64,000 nucleotides of DNA, taken from the NCBI GenBank assembly GCA_002697345.1, contig NZVE01000072.1, positions 22,187 through 86,186 of the forward strand, in the 5' to 3' direction. This document shows positions 18,940-28,237 of the stretch, piece after piece (position 1 is the first letter of the stretch; each line of letters starts with the position of its first letter). The notes under the pieces were generated by a model. That model had not been told where the DNA came from, searched no databases, and saw only the letters and a program-made list of their open reading frames with translations. The stretch comes from Paracoccaceae bacterium (GTDB taxonomy: Bacteria > Pseudomonadota > Alphaproteobacteria > Rhodobacterales > Rhodobacteraceae). A program made the position numbers and the translations under genes.

Positions 18940-19518
18940 TTAATCAGAAAATATACTGGTTTTAGATTTGAAATCTGGTCTTGGTCTTTCAGGAGGTTGA
19001 AAACTTTTACTTCCTAAATGAATATATCCAGCTACAAACTCATGCTCTTCTAAATTTAATTGGTTGGTAAGAAATGGACGATCAGTTGCAGTCCAACCAG
19101 TCAACCATGAAGCGCCCCAACCAGATGCTAATGCCGCGTTAACAAGTGCCAAACACACGGCTCCCGCACTTAAAGTTTGTTCAATCATAGGAATTTTTTC
19201 GGACTCTTTCGGTGACGACACCACTGCTACAGACAGGGGTGGATTACTAAAAAAAAACTCCACTTTCTTTTGAGCTTCCACTCCTAAGTCAAGTTCAACA
19301 GAACGCGATGATGCACATTTAGCTAGTCTTAGGAGTGCATCCTTTTGCAGTACAATAAATCTCCATGGTTCTAACTTCCCGTGATCAGGAGATCTCATAG
19401 CAGCGGTAAGAATGGGATTTAGCTCATCCAAACTTGGAGCAGGCTCTTTTAATGTCTTAGAAGGGTGTGAACGACGAGTAAGAAGAAAATCTAGAGCTTT
19501 TGAGTTTTTAGTCATCAT
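18940..19518 (-). CDS. Nitroreductase family protein (YdjA-like)
   Basis: This 192-residue FMN-dependent oxidoreductase resembles E. coli YdjA: TRRSHPSKTLKEPAP at the start binds flavin phosphate, then AAMRSPDHGKLEPWRFIVL, ALVNAALASGWGASWLTGW, and a C-terminal VAGYIHLGS with PERPRP. These proteins reduce nitro or quinone compounds with NAD(P)H in vitro; the natural substrate is not evident. It lies between the DUF1467 gene (convergent) and topA (same strand upstream, 87 bases). Either of two adjacent ATG codons may be the start. Confidence 0.9.
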   Translation of the reverse strand: MMTKNSKALDFLLTRRSHPSKTLKEPAPSLDELNPILTAAMRSPDHGKLEPWRFIVLQKDALLRLAKCASSRSVELDLGVEAQKKVEFFFSNPPLSVAVVSSPKESEKIPMIEQTLSAGAVCLALVNAALASGWGASWLTGWTATDRPFLTNQLNLEEHEFVAGYIHLGSKSFQPPERPRPDFKSKTSIFSD

Positions 19519-19605
19519 AGAGCCTTAGTGAAATTTTAAAAAATTAGATACTGTTACTATTATAATAAGTTTTCTTTAACAACAAAGGAGTTTACAAAAA
19601 ATAAA

Positions 19606-22149
19606 CTATTTCGTAGCTTTGCTTTTTGTAACTTTCCTTTTTTTAGGTTTTCTGGCTGGCTTTTTTGTGGCCTTTGCATCGAGTAATTTTTTTGCAATTT
19701 CAATCGTAACGTCTATTGGTTCGATATCTTTTGGAATCGTGGCATTAACTTTTTCCCATTTAATATATGGCCCATAGCGACCCTTCATTACCAGAACTTT
19801 TCCACCAGCATCAGGATGTTCACCTAAGTCTTTTATAGGTTCATTGCTTTTTGATCCAAAACTTTTACCTCCTGCTACTTTTTTTGCAATTTCTTCTACT
19901 GCTCGGTTCATTCCTATATCAAAAACATCATCAACATTCGATATATTAGCATAGATTTTGTTGTGCTTAATATAGGGTCCATACCGTCCTATTGAAGTTT
20001 GAATGATTTCACCATCATCAGGGTGGGGACCAATATCCCTTGGTAGAGCAAGTAACTTTAAGGCTTTTTCTAAATTTAATTCACTGAGGTCCCAGCCTTT
20101 TGGAACTGAAAACCTAACAGGTTTTGGGGTGTCTTCAGTGGGTTCTCCTCGTTGAACATAAGGTCCGTAACGACCCTTTCTGAGACTTATTATATCCCCA
20201 GAGTCTTCTCCCAGTACTTTACCATCTGGACCAATTTCAGTATTTTCTAACCCAGGTGGGCCAAATGCCCTTGTATACTTACACTCTGGATAGTTGGCAC
20301 ATCCAATGAATGCTCCTCCTGATCTAGCCGTTCGCATGGATAGCCTTCCACTCTCACAATGAGGGCATAATCTCGGATCTCCGCCGTCTATTGTTTTGGG
20401 GAAAAGATGCGGTTCTAAAACCTCATTTATTTTTTCTAGGACTTCAGTGATTGATAAATCTAATGCCTCAGAAATTGATATAGAGAAACTTCCCCAGAAA
20501 TTTGTTAGTACTTCTTGATAATGTCTTGACCCATTAGAAACATTGTCTAGCTCTTCTTCTAAATTAGCAGTAAATTGATAACCAACATATTTCTTAAAAA
20601 AGTTTTCAAGAAATATTGTTACAAGGCGACCTTTATCTTCAGGTAGAAGGCGATTTTTTTCTTTTCTCACATATTCTCTGTCTTGAATGGTAGTCAACAC
20701 TGATGCGTAGGTCGATGGCCTACCTATACCAAGTTCCTCCATTTTCTTTACTAGTGTCGCCTCAGTGTAGCGTGCTGGAGGTTGTGTGAAATGTTGATAA
20801 GGTAAAATAATTTTCTTTTCTAACTTCTGACCCTTAATTAATTGTGGCAGATTACTGTCGGTTTTCTCTTCATCTGGCTCGTCAATTCCTTCCTGATAAA
20901 TTTTAATAAAACCATCAAAAAGTATTACTTGACCATTTGCTCTTAATTTCACCTGGTTATCATTTGATTTTATTTCTACAGTTGTTTGTTCAAACTTTGC
21001 AACAGCCATCTGAGAAGCCAAGGTTCGTTTATAGATTAAATCATATAACTTTTCCTGATCAGAGTTTGTTAAGGTAACATCTGTGATACTTTTAAACATA
21101 TCTGTTGGTCTAATACATTCGTGTGCTTCTTGGGCATTTTTCACTTTATTCTTGTACATTCGTGGACTTTTTGGAAGATACCTCTCTCCATATTTAGCAG
21201 TTATTGCTTTTCTAGCTGCCATTACTGCTTCTGGAGCGATATCGATGCCGTCTGTTCTCATGTAGGTTATTAAACCACTCTCATATAGCTTTTGAGCAGC
21301 AGACATTGTTTGCTTTGCTCCAAAGCCAAACTTGCGGCTTGCTTCTTGCTGAAGAGTTGAAGTCATGAAGGGAGCGGAGGGGTTCCGTGTTGTCGGTTTT
21401 GCTGTTACCTCATCAACAAAAAGCTCTCTACTTTCTACAGCTTGAACAGCAACTTCAGCAGCCATCTGATTTGTGATAGTAAACTTTTCAATTTTGTTTT
21501 CTGCTAATTCGGATAGCCTAGCTTCGAATTCCTTTCCAACAGGAGTTTCTAACGAAGCCTTAACTGTCCAGTACTCTTTTGGAATAAACCTTTCGATCTC
21601 CATTTCGCGTTCAACAATGAGTCTAAGACACACTGATTGGACCCTTCCAGCAGATTTTGCACCTGGCAGCCTTCGCCATAATACTGGTGACAATTTGTAG
21701 CCTACAAGGTAGTCGAGTGCTCTTCTTGCTAAATAGGCATCCACTAAAGGTTGGTCTATTTCTCGCGGCACCAGTAAAGCTTCCGTTACAGCCGATTTTG
21801 TAATCGCATTAAAAACTACTCTACTAATAGGTGTTTTTGTATTTATAGCTTTACGCCTTTTTAACTCCTCGACCAAATGCCATGAGATTGCCTCACCTTC
21901 CCGATCTGGGTCAGTAGCTAGTATCAGAGAGTTATCAGATTTTAGAGCATCTACAATTGCTTTGACATGCTTTTTGCTTGAGTCACTGACTTCCCATAAC
22001 ATCTCAAAATCTTTTTCTGGATCAACGGACCCATCTTTTGATGGAAGATCCCTAACGTGCCCATATGATGCCAGTACAGTAAAGTCCTTACCTAAATATT
22101 TATTTATAGTTTTTGCTTTTGCAGGGGACTCAACGATAACTACTGGCAT
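19606..22149 (-). CDS. topA: DNA topoisomerase I
   Basis: TopA relaxes negatively supercoiled DNA. The 847-residue type IA enzyme begins with a TOPRIM domain (VIVESPAKAKTINKYLG and the acidic motif DPDREGEAISWH), followed by the core with the catalytic tyrosine in GLITYMRTDG. The C-terminal part has one four-cysteine zinc ribbon (CPHC, then CANYPEC), three repeats of the type GRYGPYIK, and a Lys/Arg-rich tail. A TTGACA hexamer lies about 61 bases upstream of the start, without a clear -10. The 133 bases between purK and topA contain A- and T-runs that could form an AT-only hairpin, but no convincing terminator. Confidence 0.97.
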   Translation of the reverse strand: MPVVIVESPAKAKTINKYLGKDFTVLASYGHVRDLPSKDGSVDPEKDFEMLWEVSDSSKKHVKAIVDALKSDNSLILATDPDREGEAISWHLVEELKRRKAINTKTPISRVVFNAITKSAVTEALLVPREIDQPLVDAYLARRALDYLVGYKLSPVLWRRLPGAKSAGRVQSVCLRLIVEREMEIERFIPKEYWTVKASLETPVGKEFEARLSELAENKIEKFTITNQMAAEVAVQAVESRELFVDEVTAKPTTRNPSAPFMTSTLQQEASRKFGFGAKQTMSAAQKLYESGLITYMRTDGIDIAPEAVMAARKAITAKYGERYLPKSPRMYKNKVKNAQEAHECIRPTDMFKSITDVTLTNSDQEKLYDLIYKRTLASQMAVAKFEQTTVEIKSNDNQVKLRANGQVILFDGFIKIYQEGIDEPDEEKTDSNLPQLIKGQKLEKKIILPYQHFTQPPARYTEATLVKKMEELGIGRPSTYASVLTTIQDREYVRKEKNRLLPEDKGRLVTIFLENFFKKYVGYQFTANLEEELDNVSNGSRHYQEVLTNFWGSFSISISEALDLSITEVLEKINEVLEPHLFPKTIDGGDPRLCPHCESGRLSMRTARSGGAFIGCANYPECKYTRAFGPPGLENTEIGPDGKVLGEDSGDIISLRKGRYGPYVQRGEPTEDTPKPVRFSVPKGWDLSELNLEKALKLLALPRDIGPHPDDGEIIQTSIGRYGPYIKHNKIYANISNVDDVFDIGMNRAVEEIAKKVAGGKSFGSKSNEPIKDLGEHPDAGGKVLVMKGRYGPYIKWEKVNATIPKDIEPIDVTIEIAKKLLDAKATKKPARKPKKRKVTKSKATK

Positions 22150-22282
22150 GGATTACCTCTTCTCATATAGCTTCCTTAACGGCGTTACATGCGATTTACT
22201 TAAGGGGGATGTCAACAGTCAGTCACAAAAAAAACCCTTTTCTATTATAAAAAAGTTTTTTGTGTATATTGGATAGTTAAAA

Positions 22283-23347
22283 TTAATTTTTAATAAACAT
22301 CCGATTCACGTGGCCCATTTTACGGCCAGGTCTTGTTTCCTTTTTTCCATACAAATGGATAGCCGCTCCGGAATCTTGCGATATCATTTCAGTATTTAGA
22401 ATGTCATCACCTATTAAATTTTCCATTGTGACATTGATAAAACGAGCACCGTCACCTAACGGCCAGCCTGCAACTGCACGAATATGTTGTTCGAATTGAT
22501 CAATCAGACAACCATTTTGGGTCCAGTGACCTGAGTTATGAACTCTAGGGGCTATTTCATTTACAATGAGTTTACCGTTTGAAATAAATAACTCAACTCC
22601 AAGCACACCAATATAGTCAAGTTTATTAAGAATTTTACTAGCTAAGAGAATAGCATCCGTTATTAGTGCTCTGGGCACTTGAGCTGGTATAGTGGTTGTT
22701 TTTAAAATCCCATTTTCGTGAATATTCTCTCCTGGATCAAAACACGAAATTTCACCTTTAGAGTTTCGAACAGAAATAACAGAGATTTCTTTTGTAAAAT
22801 TTACCATACCTTCGAGTATATGGTTGAAACTTTTATAAGTTTTCGAGATCTGATTCACTTGATGCTCATTTGTTATTTTTATTTGGCCTTTACCATCATA
22901 ACCCATTGTTCGAGTTTTAAGAATTGCTGGAGTGCCAATTTCTTTGATAGCATCCTTAAAGTCGGAGACATTATCAACTTTAAGGTATGGAGCTGTGTCT
23001 AGACCTAATTTTGTAAGAAAATTTTTTTCAAATAAGCGGTCTTGTGATATTTCTAAAGCTTTTCTATCGGGAAATATCTTAACTATTGATTCTATATAAT
23101 CAAGAGTTTTTGATGGAATGTTTTCAAATTCAAAAGTAACGATATCAACCGATTTTGCAAATTTTTCTAATGCGCTATAATCTGTATATGAAGCGGTAGT
23201 AAGGTTCGCACTAGTTTCACCCGCAGGAGGGTTTTTTTCAGGCTCATATACATGGCATTTGAAACCTAACTGGGCTGCTGCTACTGAAAGCATCCTTCCT
23301 AATTGCCCGCCGCCTAAAATTCCAATTTTGGAGCCTATGGGTAACAT
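22283..23347 (-). CDS. purK: N5-carboxyaminoimidazole ribonucleotide synthase
   Basis: PurK uses ATP and bicarbonate to carboxylate AIR in de novo purine synthesis. The 354-residue ATP-grasp enzyme starts IGILGGGQLGRMLSVAA, with YEPEKNPPAGE after the first strands, TRTMGYDGKGQ in the ATP lid, and NEIAPRVHNSGHWT as the metal and substrate site. It follows purE by six bases, so purE-purK are one operon, and the two proteins act in sequence. Confidence 0.97.
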   Translation of the reverse strand: MLPIGSKIGILGGGQLGRMLSVAAAQLGFKCHVYEPEKNPPAGETSANLTTASYTDYSALEKFAKSVDIVTFEFENIPSKTLDYIESIVKIFPDRKALEISQDRLFEKNFLTKLGLDTAPYLKVDNVSDFKDAIKEIGTPAILKTRTMGYDGKGQIKITNEHQVNQISKTYKSFNHILEGMVNFTKEISVISVRNSKGEISCFDPGENIHENGILKTTTIPAQVPRALITDAILLASKILNKLDYIGVLGVELFISNGKLIVNEIAPRVHNSGHWTQNGCLIDQFEQHIRAVAGWPLGDGARFINVTMENLIGDDILNTEMISQDSGAAIHLYGKKETRPGRKMGHVNRMFIKN

Positions 23348-23353
23348 GTAGAT

Positions 23354-23839
23354 TTACTCCTTTGGAGTTTCTTCTATTGACCGTGATAGATCTTGTCGCC
23401 ATGCCATCAAACGCTTTGAAATTTCACTGTCATTAAGTGATAATATACTTGTGGCTAAAAGCGCAGCATTACTTGCTCCAGGGTTACCAATAGCCATTGT
23501 TGCCACAGGGTAGCCTTTCGGCATCTGTAATATAGAGTAGAGACTATCCAAACCCGATAGCGCTGTAGTGGGAATAGGTACACCTATAACTGGAACTTGC
23601 GTTTTTGAAGCAATCATTCCTGGAAGGTGTGCCGCGCCACCTGCTCCTGCAATAATAACGGCAATCCCCCGTTTTATTGCGGTTTTACCATATTCCCATA
23701 ATCGATCTGGAGTGCGATGAGCGGATATAATTTTTTTTTCATGTGGGATTTTTAACTCTTCTAGTATGATTGCAGACTCCTTCATTACAGACCAATCTGA
23801 TTGGCTCCCCATAATAATTCCGACTTTTAAATGTCTCAT
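23354..23839 (-). CDS. purE: N5-carboxyaminoimidazole ribonucleotide mutase
   Basis: PurE moves the carboxyl group of N5-CAIR to C4, the step after PurK. The 161-residue protein shows the class I PurE core: [24 protein letters not shown] with the conserved His, [19 protein letters not shown] and [15 protein letters not shown] chose ATG at 23839 with GAG five bases before it; a GTG two codons earlier is possible. The 203 bases upstream, between purE and sat/cysC, hold no gene I can support. I looked there for 6S RNA because of the purE neighbourhood but saw no convincing long hairpin. Confidence 0.97.
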   Translation of the reverse strand: MRHLKVGIIMGSQSDWSVMKESAIILEELKIPHEKKIISAHRTPDRLWEYGKTAIKRGIAVIIAGAGGAAHLPGMIASKTQVPVIGVPIPTTALSGLDSLYSILQMPKGYPVATMAIGNPGASNAALLATSILSLNDSEISKRLMAWRQDLSRSIEETPKE

Positions 23840-24042
23840 AATCACTCGCTAATATATTCTTTAATCGATGCTTATAAATAGATATTTAAGTTACGCAATG
23901 ATGCCTGACTTGAGTAGGTCTTTTACGTGAGTTAATTTGTTTGCTTAATTCTTCAATTAAATAGTCAATTTAGTAAAGAGCTTATTTTACGAAAAAGATG
24001 CCTGGTTAAGGAAATAATTTTATTTAGATTAATTAGTAACTC

Positions 24043-25758
24043 TTAAGATTTCTCTTCCTTGATTAAACCTAGATTAACTAACTTATAGATTATTTTTTCG
24101 ATACAGTCTTGTACATTTACATTTTCTGTTTCTAGATGAATTTCTGGCTTTTGAGGTACTTCATAAGGATCAGAAATACCGGTAAATTCTTTAATTTTTC
24201 CTTCGCGAGCTTTTTGATAAAGCCCTTTCCTATCACGGCGTTCGCATTCTTCTAAACTTGTAGCAACATATATTTCTATGAAAGTACCCCAATTTTCCAC
24301 GTCTTGTCGTACTAACTGTCTAGTTTTAGAGTATGGAGCTATAGGAGCACAAATTGCTACCCCACCATTCTTTGTTATTTCTGACGCAACATATCCAATC
24401 CTTCGGATATTTAAATCCCGATGGTGTTTTGAAAAACCTAATTCTGAAGATAAGTTTTTTCTTACTATATCACCGTCTAAGAGAGTTACTGATCTGCTCC
24501 CTATTTCCATTAACTTAGACATTAAAACGTTAGCAATTGTTGATTTTCCGGATCCAGATAAACCTGTAAAAAATATAGTGAAACCTTGTGAGGAAAGTAA
24601 CGGCCTCGTACGACGAATTTCAGTTAAGACGCTTGGAAAGCTGAACCACTCCGGTATGTTTAAACCCTTATCCAGATGATGCTCTAACTCTGACTTTGAA
24701 ATTGTTTTTGTAGTGAGTCCATTATTCATAGCTTCTTCTACTGGTTGATATCGTGAGGTTTCTTTTACGTAGATCATTTCTTGAGCATTAATTATCTTTA
24801 TTCCCATTTCCTCTTCATAATAACGGAAAAGGTTTTGTGCTTCATACGAATTATAAGGAGGTTTATTTTTAATATCTAAACTTTCCTCTATGCTGTCTTT
24901 TTCTACGATTAGGTGGGTGCAACCATAGTTCTTATGAATTAAACCATGCCAGATGGTCTCTCTTGGCCCAGCCATTCGTGTGGCTAAGTTTAGCAGAGAT
25001 AATTGTGTGGTAGAAGGTTGATAATTAGTAATAACAGCTTTGTAGCATTTGATTTTAGTATAATGTTTAATATCTCCAGAATTTGTCATCCCGGTGATAG
25101 AATGAATTAGTAAATTTGCTCCCACCTCTTTCGTTGCCCTTAGAGTCATTTCTTGGTGCGCGCGGTGAATTATATTTTTTGGTTGAAAGGCAACAATTTT
25201 TGTCCACCCTAACTTTTTAAATTTTTCTTTTAGCTTATTTGGAGAGTGACGATTGTCACAAAAATCGTAGTGGGTAGGAGATTCTAATCCTACTATTGGT
25301 CCACCTAGATAGATGTGTTCTGCTTCATTTAATAAGTAATTTACGCCTGGATGATTTATATCCGTCGTTCCATATACTTTTTTTGCTTCAATAACCTTAT
25401 TCGGAGTCCATTTATCAGTTATTTTCATTATAGCTAATATTGTGCCTTCTTGATCTTTAAGTGCTATTTCTTCGCCAATAGCAAGCTTGAGAGAAAACTT
25501 TTTAGTAACATCTAGAGTAATTGGCATGGGCCATAGGGCACCACTCTCCAAACGCATTTCTTCTAAGACTTTACTATAATCAGTTTGTTTCATAAATCCA
25601 ATTAACGGTGAAAAACTACCATTTAGTAAAAGCTCTATGTCGCAGATCTGTCTTTTTGTTAAATCCCAACATTTTAAATCTGAAGCCAAACGTTTAAGTT
25701 CACCTAGAGGTTTTTCTGTCTGATAAAGTTCAGGTACTAGGTCTAGATTATTGTTCAT
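24043..25758 (-). CDS. Fused ATP sulfurylase / adenylylsulfate kinase with altered sulfurylase motifs
   Basis: The 571-residue protein has the layout of the bifunctional Sat/CysC enzymes of Rhodobacteraceae: PUA-like plus ATP-sulfurylase domains to about residue 385, then an APS kinase domain. The kinase looks intact: P-loop GLSGSGKST at 399-407, DGD at 428-430, GFSKHHRDLNIRRIGYVA and GISDPYE. The sulfurylase half keeps H198/H201, but the QxRN motif reads QPKN (192-195), the GRDHAGPG loop is replaced by EKDSIEES (from residue 286), and the late SGTELR-type segment reads SKSELE. Those residues bind ATP and sulfate in known ATP sulfurylases, so that activity is doubtful. If so, the enzyme may only phosphorylate APS, or the first half may have a new role. 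Base composition resembles the neighbours. Confidence 0.88.
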   Translation of the reverse strand: MNNNLDLVPELYQTEKPLGELKRLASDLKCWDLTKRQICDIELLLNGSFSPLIGFMKQTDYSKVLEEMRLESGALWPMPITLDVTKKFSLKLAIGEEIALKDQEGTILAIMKITDKWTPNKVIEAKKVYGTTDINHPGVNYLLNEAEHIYLGGPIVGLESPTHYDFCDNRHSPNKLKEKFKKLGWTKIVAFQPKNIIHRAHQEMTLRATKEVGANLLIHSITGMTNSGDIKHYTKIKCYKAVITNYQPSTTQLSLLNLATRMAGPRETIWHGLIHKNYGCTHLIVEKDSIEESLDIKNKPPYNSYEAQNLFRYYEEEMGIKIINAQEMIYVKETSRYQPVEEAMNNGLTTKTISKSELEHHLDKGLNIPEWFSFPSVLTEIRRTRPLLSSQGFTIFFTGLSGSGKSTIANVLMSKLMEIGSRSVTLLDGDIVRKNLSSELGFSKHHRDLNIRRIGYVASEITKNGGVAICAPIAPYSKTRQLVRQDVENWGTFIEIYVATSLEECERRDRKGLYQKAREGKIKEFTGISDPYEVPQKPEIHLETENVNVQDCIEKIIYKLVNLGLIKEEKS

Positions 25759-25823
25759 TATTCCTGCGTTCCTAAGACGGTTCTTCTAGTATAAAACATA
25801 TTTTAAATTAATAATAATATTTT

Positions 25824-26765
25824 TTATTTTGCTTCTGCAAGGAAACGCTCTGCCTCTAAAGCTGCCATACAACCCATTCCCGCACTCGTAACAGCCTGTC
25901 TGTATTTATGATCAGTAAGGTCTCCAGCAGCAAATACTCCAGGTATAGAAGTTTCTGTACTATCAGGCTCGGTTATAACGTACCCACCCATATGTGTTTT
26001 TAAAACATCTTTCACTAGTTCATTTGCAGGAGAGTGACCAATAGCGACAAAAATACCTTTGCATTTGATTGTAGAAAGGACTCCTGTTTTTACATTCTTA
26101 ACTTTAATACCAGTTACTCCTAAAGGCTCTTTATCACCTAGTACTTCTACTACTTCGTTAAACCAGAGTGTTTCTATTTTTGGATTTTTAAATAACCGAT
26201 CTTGCAGGATTTTTTCACTTCTCAATTCATCACGACGATGAATTAAGGTTACTTTTGAAGCAAAATTAGTAAGAAATAGAGCCTCTTCTACGGCTGTATT
26301 TCCTCCACCAATAACAACTATCTCCTCATTTCTATAAAAGAACCCATCGCACGTTGCACAGGCAGAGACTCCAAAACCTTTATATTTTTCTTCAGAAGGC
26401 AAACCTAGCCATTTAGCTCTTGCCCCAGTAGCTAGGATAATTGAATCACAGGTGTATGTATTTCCAGAATCCCCGGTAGCAGTAAACGGGCGATCTGAAA
26501 GTTTTAAATTCGTAATTATATCTGACACGACTTCACAGCCAACTGATTTTGCATGGTTTTCCATTCTAATCATCAAATCAGGCCCTTGAACCTCGCTGTC
26601 CCCTGGCCAGTTTTCAACCTCCGTTGTTGTGGTCAACTGTCCGCCTGGCTCAATCCCTTGGATCAGGAGAGGTTCGAGCATTGCGCGGCTGGCGTATACA
26701 CCAGCTGTATATCCTGCGGGACCAGAGCCAATAATCAGCACTTTAGTATGTCTATAATTTCCCAT
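25824..26765 (-). CDS. trxB: Thioredoxin-disulfide reductase
   Basis: TrxB passes electrons from NADPH through FAD to thioredoxin in the cytoplasm. The 313-residue flavoprotein has the FAD loop IIGSGPAGYTAGVYASRA, the redox-active disulfide CATC inside SACATCDGFF, the NADPH loop VIGGGNTAVEEAL, and the C-terminal FAD contact GVFAAGDLTD. It is divergent from an lrp-type regulator, a pairing common in Rhodobacteraceae; the 172-base gap should hold both promoters. Confidence 0.97.
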   Translation of the reverse strand: MGNYRHTKVLIIGSGPAGYTAGVYASRAMLEPLLIQGIEPGGQLTTTTEVENWPGDSEVQGPDLMIRMENHAKSVGCEVVSDIITNLKLSDRPFTATGDSGNTYTCDSIILATGARAKWLGLPSEEKYKGFGVSACATCDGFFYRNEEIVVIGGGNTAVEEALFLTNFASKVTLIHRRDELRSEKILQDRLFKNPKIETLWFNEVVEVLGDKEPLGVTGIKVKNVKTGVLSTIKCKGIFVAIGHSPANELVKDVLKTHMGGYVITEPDSTETSIPGVFAAGDLTDHKYRQAVTSAGMGCMAALEAERFLAEAK

Positions 26766-26937
26766 TCTATTTCCTTTTTCTGCTGACCGACCGCTTATAA
26801 TCCGGGTTGTAAAATAGTGAAAGGTGATTGTTACATTTTTCTATGAATTATATTTAATTATTACTTTAATACTTAAAGTAGAAATATTATTGCTTATATA
26901 CTGTTTTTTTTGTAAGATTAGTTTGAAAGAGGTGGTT

Positions 26938-27438
26938 ATGAAAGTTTCTAAACTGGATAAAATTGATCGAGAAATCCTATCTGAACTTCAGTCTGATGGT
27001 CGTATGAGTAATGTAGATCTCGCAAAAAAAGTTGGAATTTCAGCTCCTCCTTGCCTTCGACGGGTAAGAGCACTAGAGGAAAGTGGTTTTATAAACGGTT
27101 TTCACGCTAATATTGACGCGCGAGCACTAGGCTTTCAGGTGAAAGTATTTGCAATGGTCGGCTTAATTAGTCAAGCAGAGTCCGATCTAGCAGCTTTTGA
27201 GAAAAAGTGTGATACCTGGCCCTTAGTGAGGGAGTGTAACATGCTGAATGGAGAGGTAGACTTTATTCTTAAATGTGTGGCACCAGATCTTAGTACTTTT
27301 CAAACATTTCTCACAGAAGAATTAACTTCTGCAGAAAATGTTGCGAGCGTAAAAACTTCATTAGTTATTAGAGAGTCTAAAGAGAATGTTGGAGTACCGT
27401 TTGAAATAGTTGAAGAAAGAGCTAATCAGATAACATAG
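26938..27438 (+). CDS. Lrp/AsnC family transcriptional regulator
   Basis: This 166-residue DNA-binding protein starts with KLDKIDREILSELQSDGRMSNVDLAKKVGIS, the winged helix-turn-helix of the Lrp/AsnC family, with LRRVRALEESGFI as recognition helix and wing, followed by the RAM ligand-binding and oligomerisation domain (about residues 70-150). ATG at 26938 is chosen because GAAAGAGGTGG precedes it, a strong ribosome binding site, and it gives the family's normal N-terminus. It probably regulates itself and perhaps trxB, from which it diverges; amino acid ligand and targets cannot be read from sequence. Confidence 0.93.
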   Translation: MKVSKLDKIDREILSELQSDGRMSNVDLAKKVGISAPPCLRRVRALEESGFINGFHANIDARALGFQVKVFAMVGLISQAESDLAAFEKKCDTWPLVRECNMLNGEVDFILKCVAPDLSTFQTFLTEELTSAENVASVKTSLVIRESKENVGVPFEIVEERANQIT

Positions 27439-27474
27439 AAATAATTATATTTACTAAAACATAATTGATAAATG

Positions 27475-28236
27475 TTATAAAATAATAACAGATAATAATC
27501 GTCCATAATCAGTTTCGTTTTTGTGAAATGATCTCCTGTAAGAGTAAAATATTTCAGGTTCAGAATAGGTACACCTATTTATACTCTCTGCATCGACGCC
27601 AGCTTTTATTAGACGCTCAAGACTTACTCCATTTAAATCAAATAAGAATTTTCCACTTTTTTGTGGTCTAAAAAATTTTTTATTTTTGGTAGATTCGTTC
27701 ATAAAAAGTTCAAAAAAATCAAAACTTACTTCGTATGCTTTTTGTGAAATTGATGGGCCAATAACAGCCCGAATGTTTTCTCGATTCGCCCCTAAATTAA
27801 TCATTGATTCAATAGTTGCTTCTAGAATTCCGGATAGGGTACCTTTCCAACCTGCGTGAGCTGCTCCTATTATACGTGAGTGTGGATCAGCAAAAAAAAC
27901 TGGTTGGCAATCTGCTGTTAAAATACCAAGTCCAATATTTGGTTTATTTGTAACCATGGCATCTGCATTAAGTAATGTGTCGTTTTTTGCCGTCTTCTTT
28001 GATAAAGTAACTACGTTGTTAGAGTGAGTTTGATTCAGGGTAACTAATTGATCTCTTTTGATCCCAATAGTATTACAGCTGGAGTGCCTATTTTTTTCTA
28101 CTAGAAGTGGAGAATCAGAAGAACCAAATCCACAATTTAAGCCAGCATATATGCCAGACGATGACCCCCCTTTACGGGTAAAAAAGTAGTGAGAAATGGG
28201 TTTTAAAAATTTTGATGATAGGGTTTCTATTTTCAA
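27475..28236 (-). CDS. pgeF: Peptidoglycan editing factor PgeF (polyphenol oxidase family)
   Basis: The 253-residue protein belongs to the YfiH/laccase-like family: FTRKGGSSSGIYAGLNCGFGSSD at the N-terminus, LNQTHSN, and the metal-site motifs GILTADCQPVFF, GAAHAGWKG and IGPSI. In E. coli PgeF removes wrongly incorporated residues from peptidoglycan precursors; homologues also show copper-dependent oxidase or purine nucleoside activities in vitro. It starts one base after the midA-like stop, so pgeF, the methyltransferase and lgt form an operon transcribed from lgt. Confidence 0.92.
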   Translation of the reverse strand: MKIETLSSKFLKPISHYFFTRKGGSSSGIYAGLNCGFGSSDSPLLVEKNRHSSCNTIGIKRDQLVTLNQTHSNNVVTLSKKTAKNDTLLNADAMVTNKPNIGLGILTADCQPVFFADPHSRIIGAAHAGWKGTLSGILEATIESMINLGANRENIRAVIGPSISQKAYEVSFDFFELFMNESTKNKKFFRPQKSGKFLFDLNGVSLERLIKAGVDAESINRCTYSEPEIFYSYRRSFHKNETDYGRLLSVIIL

Positions 28237-28237
28237 T

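Noticed and set aside
19606-22149. Possible frame damage in topA because of many repeats at its C-terminus
   Set aside because: The frame is continuous from the TOPRIM domain to the Lys-rich tail, and repeated GRYGPYIK units are normal for the family.
22230-22262. AT-rich inverted repeat between topA and purK as a terminator
   Set aside because: The stem would be almost only A-T pairs and its borders are unclear, so it is no better than expected for this base composition.
23846-24042. Possible 6S RNA upstream of purE
   Set aside because: The neighbourhood suggested it, but I could not find a long, bulged hairpin of the right length in these bases.
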